A DNA stretch of 64,000 nt, taken from the NCBI GenBank assembly GCA_039197065.1, contig JBCCUL010000008.1, positions 1 through 64,000 on the forward strand, given 5' to 3'. The notes under the pieces were generated by a model that saw only the letters and a list, made by a program, of their open reading frames with translations, did no database searches and was not told where the DNA came from. Source of the stretch: JANQPX01 sp039197065. Lineage in GTDB: Bacteria > Pseudomonadota > Alphaproteobacteria > Geminicoccales > Geminicoccaceae. Of the stretch, positions 28,112-41,087 are shown piece after piece. Position numbers and translations under genes: made by a program. Each line of letters begins with the position of its first letter. The first letter of the stretch is position 1.

Positions 28112-28138
28112 CTGGCACTCCATTAAGGTGAGTGCTAA
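28112..28138. promoter_or_regulatory. CIRCE operator (HrcA site)
   Basis: CTGGCACTC, nine bases, GAGTGCTAA. It matches the consensus TTAGCACTC-N9-GAGTGCTAA with two changes in the left arm. Located at the expected transcription start of groESL, so HrcA should repress the operon at normal temperature. Confidence 0.9.
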
Positions 28139-28222
28139 CAATCCTTCCACTCATGAATGCCAAAACCGATTGGCCATCCGGGCCGTTCAGGTGGAGGCGA
28201 CTAGGGACGCACGGAGAAATCG

Positions 28223-28534
28223 ATGCAGATTAAGCCTTTGCATGATCGGGTCGTGGTCCGCCGGCTTGAAGAAGACACCAAGACGCCGGGCGGCATCATC
28301 ATTCCTGACACTGCCAAAGAAAAGCCCATGCAGGGTGAGGTGGTCGCTGTTGGCCCCGGTGCCCGCGACGATAGCGGCAACCGCGTTCAGCCTGATGTCC
28401 AGGCCGGCGACACCGTGCTGTTCGGCAAGTGGTCCGGCACCGAGGTCAAGATCGACGGCGAAGAGCTCTTGATCATGAAGGAAAGCGACATCATGGGGAT
28501 CGTCGAAGGCAAGGCTGCAGCCCAGGCCGCGTAA
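28223..28534 (+). CDS. groES: co-chaperonin GroES
   Basis: 103 residues. It starts MQIKPLHDRVVVRR and carries the mobile-loop motif TPGGIIIPDTAKEKP and the C-terminal LIMKESDIMGIVE. It forms the heptameric lid of the GroEL chamber. Under the CIRCE-containing promoter; groEL follows 37 bases later after AGGAGG. Confidence 0.97.
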   Translation: MQIKPLHDRVVVRRLEEDTKTPGGIIIPDTAKEKPMQGEVVAVGPGARDDSGNRVQPDVQAGDTVLFGKWSGTEVKIDGEELLIMKESDIMGIVEGKAAAQAA

Positions 28535-28571
28535 CGACCCGTCTGACTTCAATTAGGAGGCAAAGCTCACC

Positions 28572-30230
<1,659 letters not shown>

Positions 30231-30257
30231 GCCCCACCTCCCAACGCTACGAGATCA

Positions 30258-30290
30258 GGGCCGTGCCGAAAGGTGCGGCCCTTTTCTTTC
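30258..30290 (+). terminator. intrinsic terminator of groESL
   Basis: Stem GGGCCGTGCC, loop GAAA, GGTGCGGCCC (30258-30281) with wobble pairs, then CTTTTCTTTC. It lies 28 bases after the groEL stop. Confidence 0.8.
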
Positions 30291-30293
30291 GCC

Positions 30294-30332
30294 CATAAAA
30301 AAAAGCCCGCGGTCAGGGCGATGACCGCGGGC
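30294..30332 (-). terminator. strong intrinsic terminator read on the minus strand
   Basis: Perfect 11-bp stem (30305-30315 and 30322-30332), GCCCGCGGTCA/TGACCGCGGGC. On the minus strand it is followed by eight T's (the A-run at 30297-30304). The nearest minus-strand gene ends more than 1 kb upstream, so either it insulates groEL or it ends an unannotated minus-strand RNA. Confidence 0.75.
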
Positions 30333-30712
30333 AATTGCATGGCAGGAGAGGAGAACACAACTCGGAATATATTCTACACAAGTGGATTTGTAAAGTTTTT
30401 TTTCCTATTTTGTACTCGCACACAAGCAAAGCAGCGCAGCAAACCTGACTCTCGGAACTCCCTTCGGGTCGTATTCTGGCCCTTTGCGGCCCAAGCTGGC
30501 CTACAGCCGCCAAGTACGTTGCTTTTTTTTTGCATGAGATGCATAGCGTTACCTGGAACTAATGTGAACTTCTTGGCATATTTCGTTTGATCTGTTTGTT
30601 CTCAGTAGGTGGCATGCGTGAGACGTCTTTCCGCAACGCAGTCAGATGTCTATGTCTTTCTCAAACAACTTGCGCCATAAGCGTGAAATAAAAAGTTAAA
30701 TAGGCAATACAC
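30333..30712. other. AT-rich region with no recognised gene
   Basis: 380 bases, with runs of T (30395-30405 and 30522-30530) and a short GC-rich centre (30440-30510). The T9 run at 30522-30530 follows a weak GCGGC...GCCGC hairpin, so a plus-strand small RNA ending there is conceivable. Nothing matches a known RNA family by eye. Confidence 0.3.
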
Positions 30713-31126
30713 ATGAACAATGACAAATATAATGTTCGTGAGTTATCATCTAAATATTTACGAATTCATAAGCTATCGACAAAATTTTGGAGTTTCCTTC
30801 ATCATTCTTTTTTATTTGGAGCAGCGCTGTTGAGTGCATGCGCAGCTTTGATATTGACTATTGACAATCCGTCTTTGTTTATATCTGACGCTGATCTTGC
30901 AGCGATACTTTCGGCTATTGCTGCATTTATGGGTGTGATAAGCGGTTCTGGCGGGTTCCAACGCAAATGGGAAACGAATCGGGAAACTCTTTCTGAACTG
31001 AAGCAAATTGAAATAGATTTGATGTCTGAAAATATCAACATAGATGGAGTTAAAATGAAATTGAAAGAAATAATATACAATCATGACAAAGGCATTCTTG
31101 GAAAAGAAAAAACAAAATCTTCTTAA
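30713..31126 (+). CDS. 2-TM protein resembling SLATT-type effectors
   Basis: 137 residues. An N-terminal amphipathic helix (ELSSKYLRIHKLSTKFWSFL) is followed by two TM helices, about 31-51 (SFLFGAALLSACAALILTI) and 62-80 (LAAILSAIAAFMGVISGSG). A cytoplasmic helix begins FQRKWETNRETLSELKQI, with the Trp/Arg/Glu pattern seen in SLATT/DUF4231-type proteins, which are membrane effectors in nucleotide-signal and other conflict systems. The C-terminus is charged. The DNA is conspicuously AT-rich (AAA, ATA and TTA codons) compared with all neighbours. No sensor, cyclase or nuclease partner lies beside it. The family call is inference from topology and a short motif. Confidence 0.6.
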   Translation: MNNDKYNVRELSSKYLRIHKLSTKFWSFLHHSFLFGAALLSACAALILTIDNPSLFISDADLAAILSAIAAFMGVISGSGGFQRKWETNRETLSELKQIEIDLMSENINIDGVKMKLKEIIYNHDKGILGKEKTKSS

Positions 31127-31437
31127 GTAATTATCGGAAGATGACCATTCAATATTAAAATCGGAGGTGATTAAAAACAAATTTTTCTTGCAGGCGTTAC
31201 ATCATCGCCGTTTCCCGATAGGCGCGAGAAGTCTGGCGTGGTTTGTTTAAGCGCTTCTATAGCTTTTTCCGATCAAGTGGAACCACTTGATCGATAAGAA
31301 AATGCGGTAAAACAAAGAGATAGAGCATCTGTTTCGATCGCTTGCGATCGGAAACTGCTCTAGACGATCTCTCTTGGCACAATTTCGAAGTAAGCATTGC
31401 AGCAGAAGACTGCTCGAAAACTGCGGCTTCGCCGGAC
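31127..31437. other. intergenic region with repeat family 2 copy A
   Basis: 311 bases between the 2-TM gene and the end of the ClC gene. The main content is the family 2 repeat at 31259-31364. The rest holds no recognisable gene. Confidence 0.5.
31259..31364. repeat. dispersed repeat family 2, copy A
   Basis: About 106 bp. It begins TATAGCTTTTTCCGATCAAG, has an internal 10-bp hairpin (GATCAAGTGG-AA-CCACTTGATC, 31271-31292), a conserved middle (GATAAGAAAATGCGG..AAACAAAGAGATAGAGC), and a second hairpin GATCG..CGATC before the terminal TGCTCTA. The ends AGAGC/GCTCT are inverted, so it looks like a small non-autonomous mobile element of the Rhizobiales type. Confidence 0.85.
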
Positions 31438-33192
31438 CTACCTTTCCCCATTCTCCACCGCCCGCGCTTCCAGCAACGCCTGGTTCTGCGCCAGGAACAG
31501 ATCGGTCAGCCGCACTTCAGCCACGACCTGCTTGCTCTCCTCGTCCTTGACCACGGGCATATGTTCCTCGTGGTTGGCCTCGCACACCCGAAGCGCCTTT
31601 TCCAGATCGTCCTCCGGCGTAAGCGCCGCCGGCAGGCGATGCACCAGGTCGCTTGCGGTTGGCGCCATGTCAGAGGCGGTCTCAAAGGCGGCGTCCGCCA
31701 AATCCTCGAAATGGACGGTGCCGACCAAGGCACCGCTGTCGTCGACCACGAAGATCGGAAGATGGCGATGCAGGAACATCGACTTCAGGTGATCGAGATC
31801 GGCATCCAGGCCGACGGTCACCACCTCCTTCCGCATCACCTCGGCGACGGTCCGGCGGGCAAGAACCTGCTGATCATGCCGCTCATAGAGGTTGATGCCG
31901 CGCCTAAGAAGCTGCCAGCTGAAAAAGGAATGCCAGTGCAGCTGGCGGCAAAGCAGTGACGCGATCGCCACGGTCACCATCAGCGCGAAGGTGATGCCGT
32001 AGTCCGCCGTCAGCTCGAACACCATGATGATGGTCGAGATCGGCGCGCCGAGGGTGCAACCGGCGACCGCCGCCATCGCCAGGAGGGCGTAGACGCTGGT
32101 GCTGGAGCCAAGGTCGGGGAAGAACCCGACGGCGATCAGCCCGTAGGCCGAACCGACCACGGCGCCGAGCACCAGGCTCGGGCTGAAGATCCCGCCGCCG
32201 AACCCGCTGCCGAGACAGATGACCGTGGCTGTGCCCTTCGCAAGAGCGAGCAGAATCAGGAGCTTGAGATCGAAGCTGCCCTTTAGCGTATCGTCGGTCA
32301 TTTCATAGCCGACGCCGAGCACTTCCGGAAACTGCAGCGCGATGACGCCCACCACGAAGCCAGCCATCGCCGGCCTGAGCCAGCGTGCGACGCCGAGCCA
32401 ATCATGCGTTGCCTGCACCCAGGCGATCCCTTTCAAGAGGCCCATGGCGGAGATCGCGCAGACGGGGCCGAGGATGATGAAGGCCGGCAGCTCCCAGAAG
32501 GACGTGATGTGCTGGGGCGGCAGGATGAAGGCGGCGTCCGCACCGATATGGATGCGGGTGATCACCGTGCCGATCACCGAGCTGATCACCACCGGCGAAA
32601 ACGCGCCGATCCCGTAATGGCCGATCACCACCTCGAGCGCAAAGAAGACGCCCGCGATCGGCGCATTGAAGGCGCTGGCGATCGCCGCCGCCACGCCGCA
32701 GCCGAGCAGCGTTCGAGCCAGCGAAGGCGAGAGGTGCAACCTCTGCGCGACGGCGGATGCGAAGGTCGCGCCTAGATGAATGATCGGGCCTTCCCGCCCG
32801 ACCGACGCGCCGCAGCCGATCGATCCGGCGCTGACCAACGCGGCTGCCAACCCCTCGCGCATCGACATCCGGCCATTGCGAAGGGCACTCGCCGCCATCA
32901 CGTCGGCCACGCCCTGCGGCAAGCGGCCGGGCAGCACGTGCTTAGTGAAGAGACCGATGATCAGACCGCCGAGTGTCGGCACGAGGATCAGATGCCACCA
33001 GGGCAGACCCGCCGCCTTGCTGACGATCTGATCCATGGAATTGCCGAAGAAGCCCCATTGGAACGCGGCGGCCAGCAGACGAAAGCCGATGGCGCCGTAG
33101 CCGGCCGCCGCACCGATGATCGCCGCCAGAAAGAAAAGCATCACCTGGTCGTTTCGCAAGAACTCGAACCAGGCGCGCGTCAGCCGATCCAT
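31438..33192 (-). CDS. ClC family chloride channel/antiporter with CBS domains
   Basis: 584 residues from ATG 33190-33192 (MDRLTRAWFEFLRNDQVMLF). Readings further upstream have no family similarity. The membrane core (about 10-430) has the selectivity motifs GCGASVGREGP (with the gating Glu) and GSGFGGGIFSPSLVLGA. The C-terminal tandem CBS pair (about 460-580) includes MRKEVVTVGLDADLDHLKSM. It exchanges chloride for protons or conducts anions, gated by nucleotide binding to CBS. It is divergent from the dehydratase gene. Confidence 0.93.
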   Translation of the reverse strand: MDRLTRAWFEFLRNDQVMLFFLAAIIGAAAGYGAIGFRLLAAAFQWGFFGNSMDQIVSKAAGLPWWHLILVPTLGGLIIGLFTKHVLPGRLPQGVADVMAASALRNGRMSMREGLAAALVSAGSIGCGASVGREGPIIHLGATFASAVAQRLHLSPSLARTLLGCGVAAAIASAFNAPIAGVFFALEVVIGHYGIGAFSPVVISSVIGTVITRIHIGADAAFILPPQHITSFWELPAFIILGPVCAISAMGLLKGIAWVQATHDWLGVARWLRPAMAGFVVGVIALQFPEVLGVGYEMTDDTLKGSFDLKLLILLALAKGTATVICLGSGFGGGIFSPSLVLGAVVGSAYGLIAVGFFPDLGSSTSVYALLAMAAVAGCTLGAPISTIIMVFELTADYGITFALMVTVAIASLLCRQLHWHSFFSWQLLRRGINLYERHDQQVLARRTVAEVMRKEVVTVGLDADLDHLKSMFLHRHLPIFVVDDSGALVGTVHFEDLADAAFETASDMAPTASDLVHRLPAALTPEDDLEKALRVCEANHEEHMPVVKDEESKQVVAEVRLTDLFLAQNQALLEARAVENGER

Positions 33193-33367
33193 ATCGCCAG
33201 CACAACTGAAATGAGATAGGTGGGAACCATAACCCCCAACCGGTTGATCCAAAAGGCGACAGCCCGTCACACCAGGCGCGGCCTGGAGCGTTGACTTGGG
33301 TTGACGCTTGGCTGGTAGGGTATGCGGGCAAATCTTGGAACAAGCGGAACGTGGTGGAGGTTGTGGT

Positions 33368-35065
33368 ATGGGCGACAAGAAAACCGGGATGGCGCGTGGG
33401 TTGACCCATATGGGCGATCCGGACTTCGCGCTTTACATGCGCCGCTCGTTTGCCAGCTCGATGGGCTACAGCCGCGAGATGCTGGAAAAGCCCGTGATCG
33501 GCATAGTCGACACGTCTTCCGGCTTCAACAACTGCCATCGCGGCATACCGGAGCTGATCGAAGCCACCAAGCGCGGCGTGCTCGCGGCCGGCGGTCTGCC
33601 GATCTCCTTTCCGACCATCTCGCTGGGCGAGAGCTTCGTCTCGCCGACAACCCTCATGTTCCGCAACCTGATGAGCATGGACGTCGAGGAGATGATCCGC
33701 GCCCAACCCATGGACGCCGTCGTCCTGATCGGCGGCTGCGACAAGACCGTCCCTGCCCTCCTGATGGGCGCGATTTCCGCTGACAAGCCCGCCATCCTCC
33801 TGGTCACCGGACCGATGATGACGTCGCGCCACGGTGAAGAACGGCTCGGCGCCTGCACCGACTGCCGGCGCTTTTGGGCCGAGTTCCGCGGCGGGCGCCT
33901 GAACCGCGATGAGATCGATGCGATCGGCGCGCGCCTTTGCACCACCGAAGGCACCTGCCCAGTCATGGGCACCGCCAGCACCATGGCCTGCCTCGCCGAA
34001 ACCATGGGCATGACCCTGCCCGGCACCGCCGCGATCCCAGCCGTTCACGCCGACCGTCTGCGCGCCGCCGAAGCGAGCGGGGCCCGTGCCGTCGGCCTCG
34101 CCGCGGAAGAGCTGAAGCCAAGCGCCATCGTCACCAAACCGGCCGTCGACAACGCCCTTCGCGTCCTCCTGGCGATCGGCGGCTCCACCAACGGCATCCT
34201 GCACCTCGCCGCGATCGCAGGACGCGCCGGCATCGAGCTGCCGCTGGAAAAGCTGAACGCGCTAAGCGACGCCACCCCCGTCCTGGTCGATCTCAAACCC
34301 ACCGGCCCCCACTATATGGAAGATTTTTTTGCGACAGGCGGCCTCGCCCCGGTCCTAAGGGGTCTGCGACCCTTGCTGGACCTCGACACGAAAGTGGTTA
34401 CCGGTGGGTCCCTCGGGGATCGACTGAGAGATGAAGCGGAGACGCCGGACCTGGGGATCGTCAAGACGCTGGAAGAACCGCTGCAGCCCAAGGGCGGCCT
34501 CGTTTCCCTGTTCGGCTCCCTAGCCCCCGGTGGTGCAATCCTCAAGCGATCCGCAGCCGACGATCGGCTGTTCGAGCATGAAGGCCGGGCGGTGGTGTTC
34601 ACGTCACTAGAGGATCTCGCCCGGCGAGTCGACGATCCCGATCTCGACGTCGAGAAGGACGACATTCTGGTCCTGCAGAACGCCGGCCCGAAAAGCGGTA
34701 CCGGCATGCCGGAAGCGGGGTATCTGCCGATACCTGAGAAACTCGCCAGAGCGGGCGTCAAGGACATGATCCGCATCTCGGACGCCCGCATGAGCGGCAC
34801 CGCGTTCGGCACCATCATCCTGCACGTCACACCCGAAGCCGCCACGGGAGGACCGCTCGGCCTGGTTCGAAACGGTGACCGCATCCGGCTGAGCGTGGAG
34901 CGCCGCTCGATCGATCTCCTGGTCGACGAGCAGGAACTCGACGCCCGCCGCCGGTCGCACCAGCCGCCGGCACCGCCTGCGCGCGGCTATGCCCGCCTCT
35001 ATCACGATCACGTCCTGCCAGCAGACGCCGGCTGCGACTTCGACTTTCTCAAAGGTCGGGGATAG
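33368..35065 (+). CDS. IlvD/Edd family dehydratase, sugar-acid type
   Basis: 565 residues from ATG 33368 (GGAGG nine bases upstream). Fe-S-dependent dehydratase: cysteines in GGCDKTVPALLMGA, GACTDCRRFW and TTEGTCPVMGTASTMA are the cluster and substrate positions, and the C-terminus has SDARMSGTAFGTIILHVTPE. The last motif and length fit aldonate dehydratases (L-arabinonate, D-xylonate) better than IlvD of branched-chain synthesis, which ends PEAA.GGPIA in other contexts; this is inference. No other pathway genes are adjacent. It is divergent from the ClC gene. Confidence 0.88.
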   Translation: MGDKKTGMARGLTHMGDPDFALYMRRSFASSMGYSREMLEKPVIGIVDTSSGFNNCHRGIPELIEATKRGVLAAGGLPISFPTISLGESFVSPTTLMFRNLMSMDVEEMIRAQPMDAVVLIGGCDKTVPALLMGAISADKPAILLVTGPMMTSRHGEERLGACTDCRRFWAEFRGGRLNRDEIDAIGARLCTTEGTCPVMGTASTMACLAETMGMTLPGTAAIPAVHADRLRAAEASGARAVGLAAEELKPSAIVTKPAVDNALRVLLAIGGSTNGILHLAAIAGRAGIELPLEKLNALSDATPVLVDLKPTGPHYMEDFFATGGLAPVLRGLRPLLDLDTKVVTGGSLGDRLRDEAETPDLGIVKTLEEPLQPKGGLVSLFGSLAPGGAILKRSAADDRLFEHEGRAVVFTSLEDLARRVDDPDLDVEKDDILVLQNAGPKSGTGMPEAGYLPIPEKLARAGVKDMIRISDARMSGTAFGTIILHVTPEAATGGPLGLVRNGDRIRLSVERRSIDLLVDEQELDARRRSHQPPAPPARGYARLYHDHVLPADAGCDFDFLKGRG

Positions 35066-35391
35066 GCGATGGCCGAGAAGGCCGATCAAGCAGACTCCTG
35101 ACGCCTCCGCCCTATCTCAGCAGCGAAGCATCTGCTCGAAAGCTTCTGGACATGACCGGCTGAACGTGGTGCGGCCACGTCGTTGACTTGCCTGACACCT
35201 GCTTGAGATTTTATGGACGCAGTGCCTGCAATACAAACCCGCCCGAACATAGACCGTCTTCAGGGCCTCCTGTGCCAGCCGCTTGCATAGCAGTTGGAGC
35301 AGCCTGAAGTGGACAGGCCAATGTTCCTATCGGCGTTCCAGCCCCGATGTTGACGTTTTCTTAACGCTGTCATGTCACCTTGGCTTCCAGT

Positions 35392-35465
35392 TCCATGCGA
35401 TCCTGGGAATCCAAGCCTCGCACCACTTTTTCTGACGTACGGGCCGATTCCCAGGATCGCATGGA
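35392..35465. repeat. palindromic repeat family 1, copy 2
   Basis: Arms 35392-35412 and 35446-35465 with the core TCCATGCGATCCTGGGAATC and a loop of about 33 bases containing CCACTTTTTC. The outer flanks CTTAAC (35360-35365) and GGTTAC (35501-35506) match the other copies loosely. Confidence 0.88.
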
Positions 35466-35689
35466 CCGTGGAAAGGCTTAACAGAGTCGAGTTGACAAAA
35501 GGTTACGGCAGTCGCCTGCGATGCGCTTATCGACAACGGAGCAGAAGGGCCAATGTCCAGGCGGTATTATACAAGATGACACAAGCAAAGAAGCTTAAGG
35601 CCGCGATATCGCCACCTCCCGACATGCACCAGCCACCGCCAGTCTACAGCTTTCCTTAACCTTCACCGTCTACAACAGACGCCGCCTCG

Positions 35690-35770
35690 CTGGTCCATGC
35701 GATCCTCGAAATCCACGCCTGGCCCAACCTCTCTTTCGAGCGGGCGGTCTCCCAGGGTCGCATGGACCAG
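35690..35770. repeat. palindromic repeat family 1, copy 3 (diverged)
   Basis: Outer arms CTGGTCCATGCGATCC (35690 on) and GGTCGCATGGACCAG (to 35770) are intact, but the inner arms carry several substitutions (CTCGAAATCC versus GGTCTCCCAG). It is the most decayed of the five copies. Flanks CTTAAC (35655-35660) and GTTAAC (35803-35808). Confidence 0.85.
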
Positions 35771-35880
35771 ATTACAGAGTAACGGACTGGGCTTAAGACA
35801 GGGTTAACAGGCACTGGTCACTAGAACGGAAAAACCGGCAGTGCTAACGGCTTCAAGAATGAGGCCTCAACGTACGTCGA

Positions 35881-36315
35881 TCAGTGCGCATTGCCCGTGG
35901 CAGCGGCAGCGATCATCGCTTCGGCGATCTCGATGTCGCGTTCCAGCTTGGCCTTGGTGACGTCGTCGCCGGCGCTGGCGAGATCGTCCTTTGCGAACTT
36001 GATGCGCTTTTCGGCCTCGGCGACGTCGATGTCGCCGACTGGCATCGCTTCCTCGGCGAGCACCGTGCAACCCTTCTCGTTGACTTCGGCGAACCCACCG
36101 CCAACGAAAATCCGCTGGGTGATGCTGTTGCCGTCGTAGATTTCGATCACGCCTGGACGCAGCAAGGACATGAGCGGGCTGTGCTCCGGCAGCACGCCGA
36201 AATCGCCGGCCGCTCCCGGCGCCACCACCATATCCACCTCTTCGCTCGCCAGCAGGCGCTCGGGCGAAACCAGCTCGAACGCCACCTTGCCCGACGTCGC
36301 GGATCCTTCAGCCAT
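35881..36315 (-). CDS. atpC: ATP synthase F1 epsilon subunit
   Basis: 144 residues. The N-terminal beta-sandwich (KVAFELVSPERLLASEEVDM, then VVAPGAAGDFGVLPEHSPLM) and the helical hairpin at the end (EKRIKFAKDDLASA) are typical. It is the last gene of atpHAGDC and lies 11 bases after atpD. It couples rotation and inhibits ATP hydrolysis. Confidence 0.96.
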   Translation of the reverse strand: MAEGSATSGKVAFELVSPERLLASEEVDMVVAPGAAGDFGVLPEHSPLMSLLRPGVIEIYDGNSITQRIFVGGGFAEVNEKGCTVLAEEAMPVGDIDVAEAEKRIKFAKDDLASAGDDVTKAKLERDIEIAEAMIAAAATGNAH

Positions 36316-36326
36316 CGATCAGTTCC

Positions 36327-37763
<1,437 letters not shown>

Positions 37764-37815
37764 GTCTTTCCCTCGTCTATCCGGCCGCGCTATCCGCGAC
37801 GGATCCCGGTCCTTG

Positions 37816-38700
37816 TTACAGGGCTTCGGCGCCCGAGATGATTTCGATCAGTTCGCTGGTGATCTTCGCCTGACGGGTCCGATTGTAGACCAGCGTCAGC
37901 TTGTTGATCATTTCACCGGCATTGCGCGTCGCATTGTCCATAGCCGACATGCGCGCCCCTTGCTCGGAAGCCGCATTCTCGGTCAGTGCTCCATAGATCT
38001 GCACCGCCAGATTGCGCGGCAGCAGCTCTTCGAGGATCACATCCTCTTCCGGCTCGAACTCGTAGACCGCCTTCACGTCCGAGCTGTCCGCCTCGTCCTC
38101 TTCCGGCGTCTCCACCGGGATCAGCTGCTTCAGCGTCAGGATCTGGGTGATCGCCGACTTGAACTGGTTGTAGACGATCGTGCAGACATCGAACTCGCCG
38201 GCTTCGTACATCTGCTCGAGCTTGAGCGCGATCGCTGCCGCCTCGTCATAGCTGAGCTTCGCCTTGCCAACGCCATCGATAGTCTCGGTGATCTTCTCGC
38301 GATGATCACGCCGAAGCTGGTCCCGCCCCTTGCGGCCGATGCAGAGGACCTTGACCGTCCTCCCCTCGGCCTCCAACTCGGCAATCTTCCGCCTTGCCCC
38401 GCGGGCAATCGAGCTGTTGAAGCCGCCGCAGAGACCACGATCCGCCGTCGCCACCACCAGGAGATGCACCTTGTCCTCGCCGGATCCGGCGAGAAGCTTC
38501 GGCGCGTTTTCCTTGTCAGCGACACCAGCGGCAAGATTGGTCAGCATGCCGGACATGCGCTCGGCAAAGGGACGAGCCGCCTCGGCCTGCTCCTGCGCTT
38601 TCTTGAGCTTGGATGCGGCCACCAGCTTCATCGCGCTGGTGATCTTCTGCGTCTGCTTGACGCTGCCGATCCGGTTCTTGAGTTCTTTTAAGGATGCCAT
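37816..38700 (-). CDS. atpG: ATP synthase F1 gamma subunit
   Basis: 294 residues. It begins MASLKELKNRIGSVKQTQKI and ends with the conserved RNATRNAGEMINKLTLVYNR rotor helix. Central shaft of the motor. It lies 11 bases after atpA. Confidence 0.97.
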   Translation of the reverse strand: MASLKELKNRIGSVKQTQKITSAMKLVAASKLKKAQEQAEAARPFAERMSGMLTNLAAGVADKENAPKLLAGSGEDKVHLLVVATADRGLCGGFNSSIARGARRKIAELEAEGRTVKVLCIGRKGRDQLRRDHREKITETIDGVGKAKLSYDEAAAIALKLEQMYEAGEFDVCTIVYNQFKSAITQILTLKQLIPVETPEEDEADSSDVKAVYEFEPEEDVILEELLPRNLAVQIYGALTENAASEQGARMSAMDNATRNAGEMINKLTLVYNRTRQAKITSELIEIISGAEAL

Positions 38701-38711
38701 CGATCAGCTGC

Positions 38712-40240
<1,529 letters not shown>

Positions 40241-40241
<1 letters not shown>

Positions 40242-40801
40242 CAGGCAGCCCCTTTCATCGCCAGCTCAAGCTGGTGCAGTTTTGTTTTCAACGATGCATC
40301 GATCATGCGCGAGCCAACGCGCACCACCAGCCCGCCCATCAGCGAGGGGTCGACGCTCGACGTCATGGTCACGGTCTTGCCGACCGATTTCGAAATTTTT
40401 TCCTGGACGTCCTTGGCCTGAGCCTCGGTGAGTGCGATCGCCGAGACCACCTCCGCCTGAACCTCGCCCTTTTCGTCGGCGAGCAGGGACGCATAGGCGT
40501 CGATCACCGCCGGCAGCGCAAAGGCCCGGCGCTTCTCCGCAAGCAGACCCAGAAATTTCTTGGTCAGCTCAGAAGACCCCGCCTTGTCCGCGACAGCAGT
40601 CAGCGCCTTAACCTGATTGTCCTTCGAAATCGCCGGACTACGGATCAACCGAGCGAGATCGCCGCTCTGATCGAGCAACGACTTGAACTCCTGAAGATCC
40701 TCTTGAACCTGATCCAGTGCCTTTTGATCCTTCGCTAGATCGAACAAGGCACCGGCATAGCGCCCGGCCAGACCCGACGCTCCAGATGATGCTGCAGCCA
40801 C
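40241..40801 (-). CDS. atpH: ATP synthase F1 delta subunit
   Basis: 186 residues from a GTG at 40799-40801 (VAAASSGASGLAGRYAGALF), with AGGGAAG upstream. An ATG nine codons earlier is possible. The motif ALFDLAKDQKALDQVQED and the C-terminal DPSLMGGLVVRVGSRMIDAS are family hallmarks. It connects the stator b subunits to F1. First gene of the operon; the Fo genes are elsewhere, as usual in alphaproteobacteria. Confidence 0.94.
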
Positions 40802-41087
40802 GCTTACGGCTTCCCTAGTTCTGGGCAATCTCTACGAAAACACGCGAAAACCCAGCATTTCCGCGGTCCCCCATTTATTCAGTGGTCGATTAGCACACCC
40901 CCCACCCCCACACAAGACGCCAACCGGTCGCACCGGGCACGCGCCCGGCGGCGGGAGTTCGATGCGGTGGTGCGCGGGAGGAGTGACGATGGGTCCCCGG
41001 CGGGGCGTTGTGATCGTCGCTTGACCCGGATGAACGCATCCCTATGGTGCCGTCGACTAGTAAATACAGTGTAGATGAGTCTGAATT
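40802..41087. promoter_or_regulatory. upstream region shared by the atp operon and the multi-TM gene
   Basis: 286 bases between the divergent atpH and 41088 genes. It is C-rich (40898-40914) then G-rich. No clear -35/-10 pair or repeat is visible. Confidence 0.3.

Larger units (their letters stand above)
35066..35880. other. 815-bp non-coding region with palindromic repeat copies 2 and 3
   Basis: It lies between the dehydratase stop and the end of atpC (convergent genes). It holds family 1 copies 2 and 3, about 299 bases apart, with TTAAC/GTTAA boundaries. No gene with a ribosome-binding site and family similarity is present. Confidence 0.55.

Noticed and set aside
28112..28125. TGGCAC at 28113 considered as a sigma54 promoter half
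   Set aside because: It is part of the CIRCE inverted repeat and lacks a matching TTGC element at the right spacing.
31257..31451. Small minus-strand frames ending FLIDQVVPLDRKKL or FLIEQVSSPVRKKL (31257-31451 and 42960-43205)
   Set aside because: They are translations of repeat family 2 and have no gene signals.
32942..34204. 420-codon open frame spanning the ClC-dehydratase divergent junction on the minus strand
   Set aside because: It crosses two well-supported genes on opposite strands and resembles neither; composition shadow.
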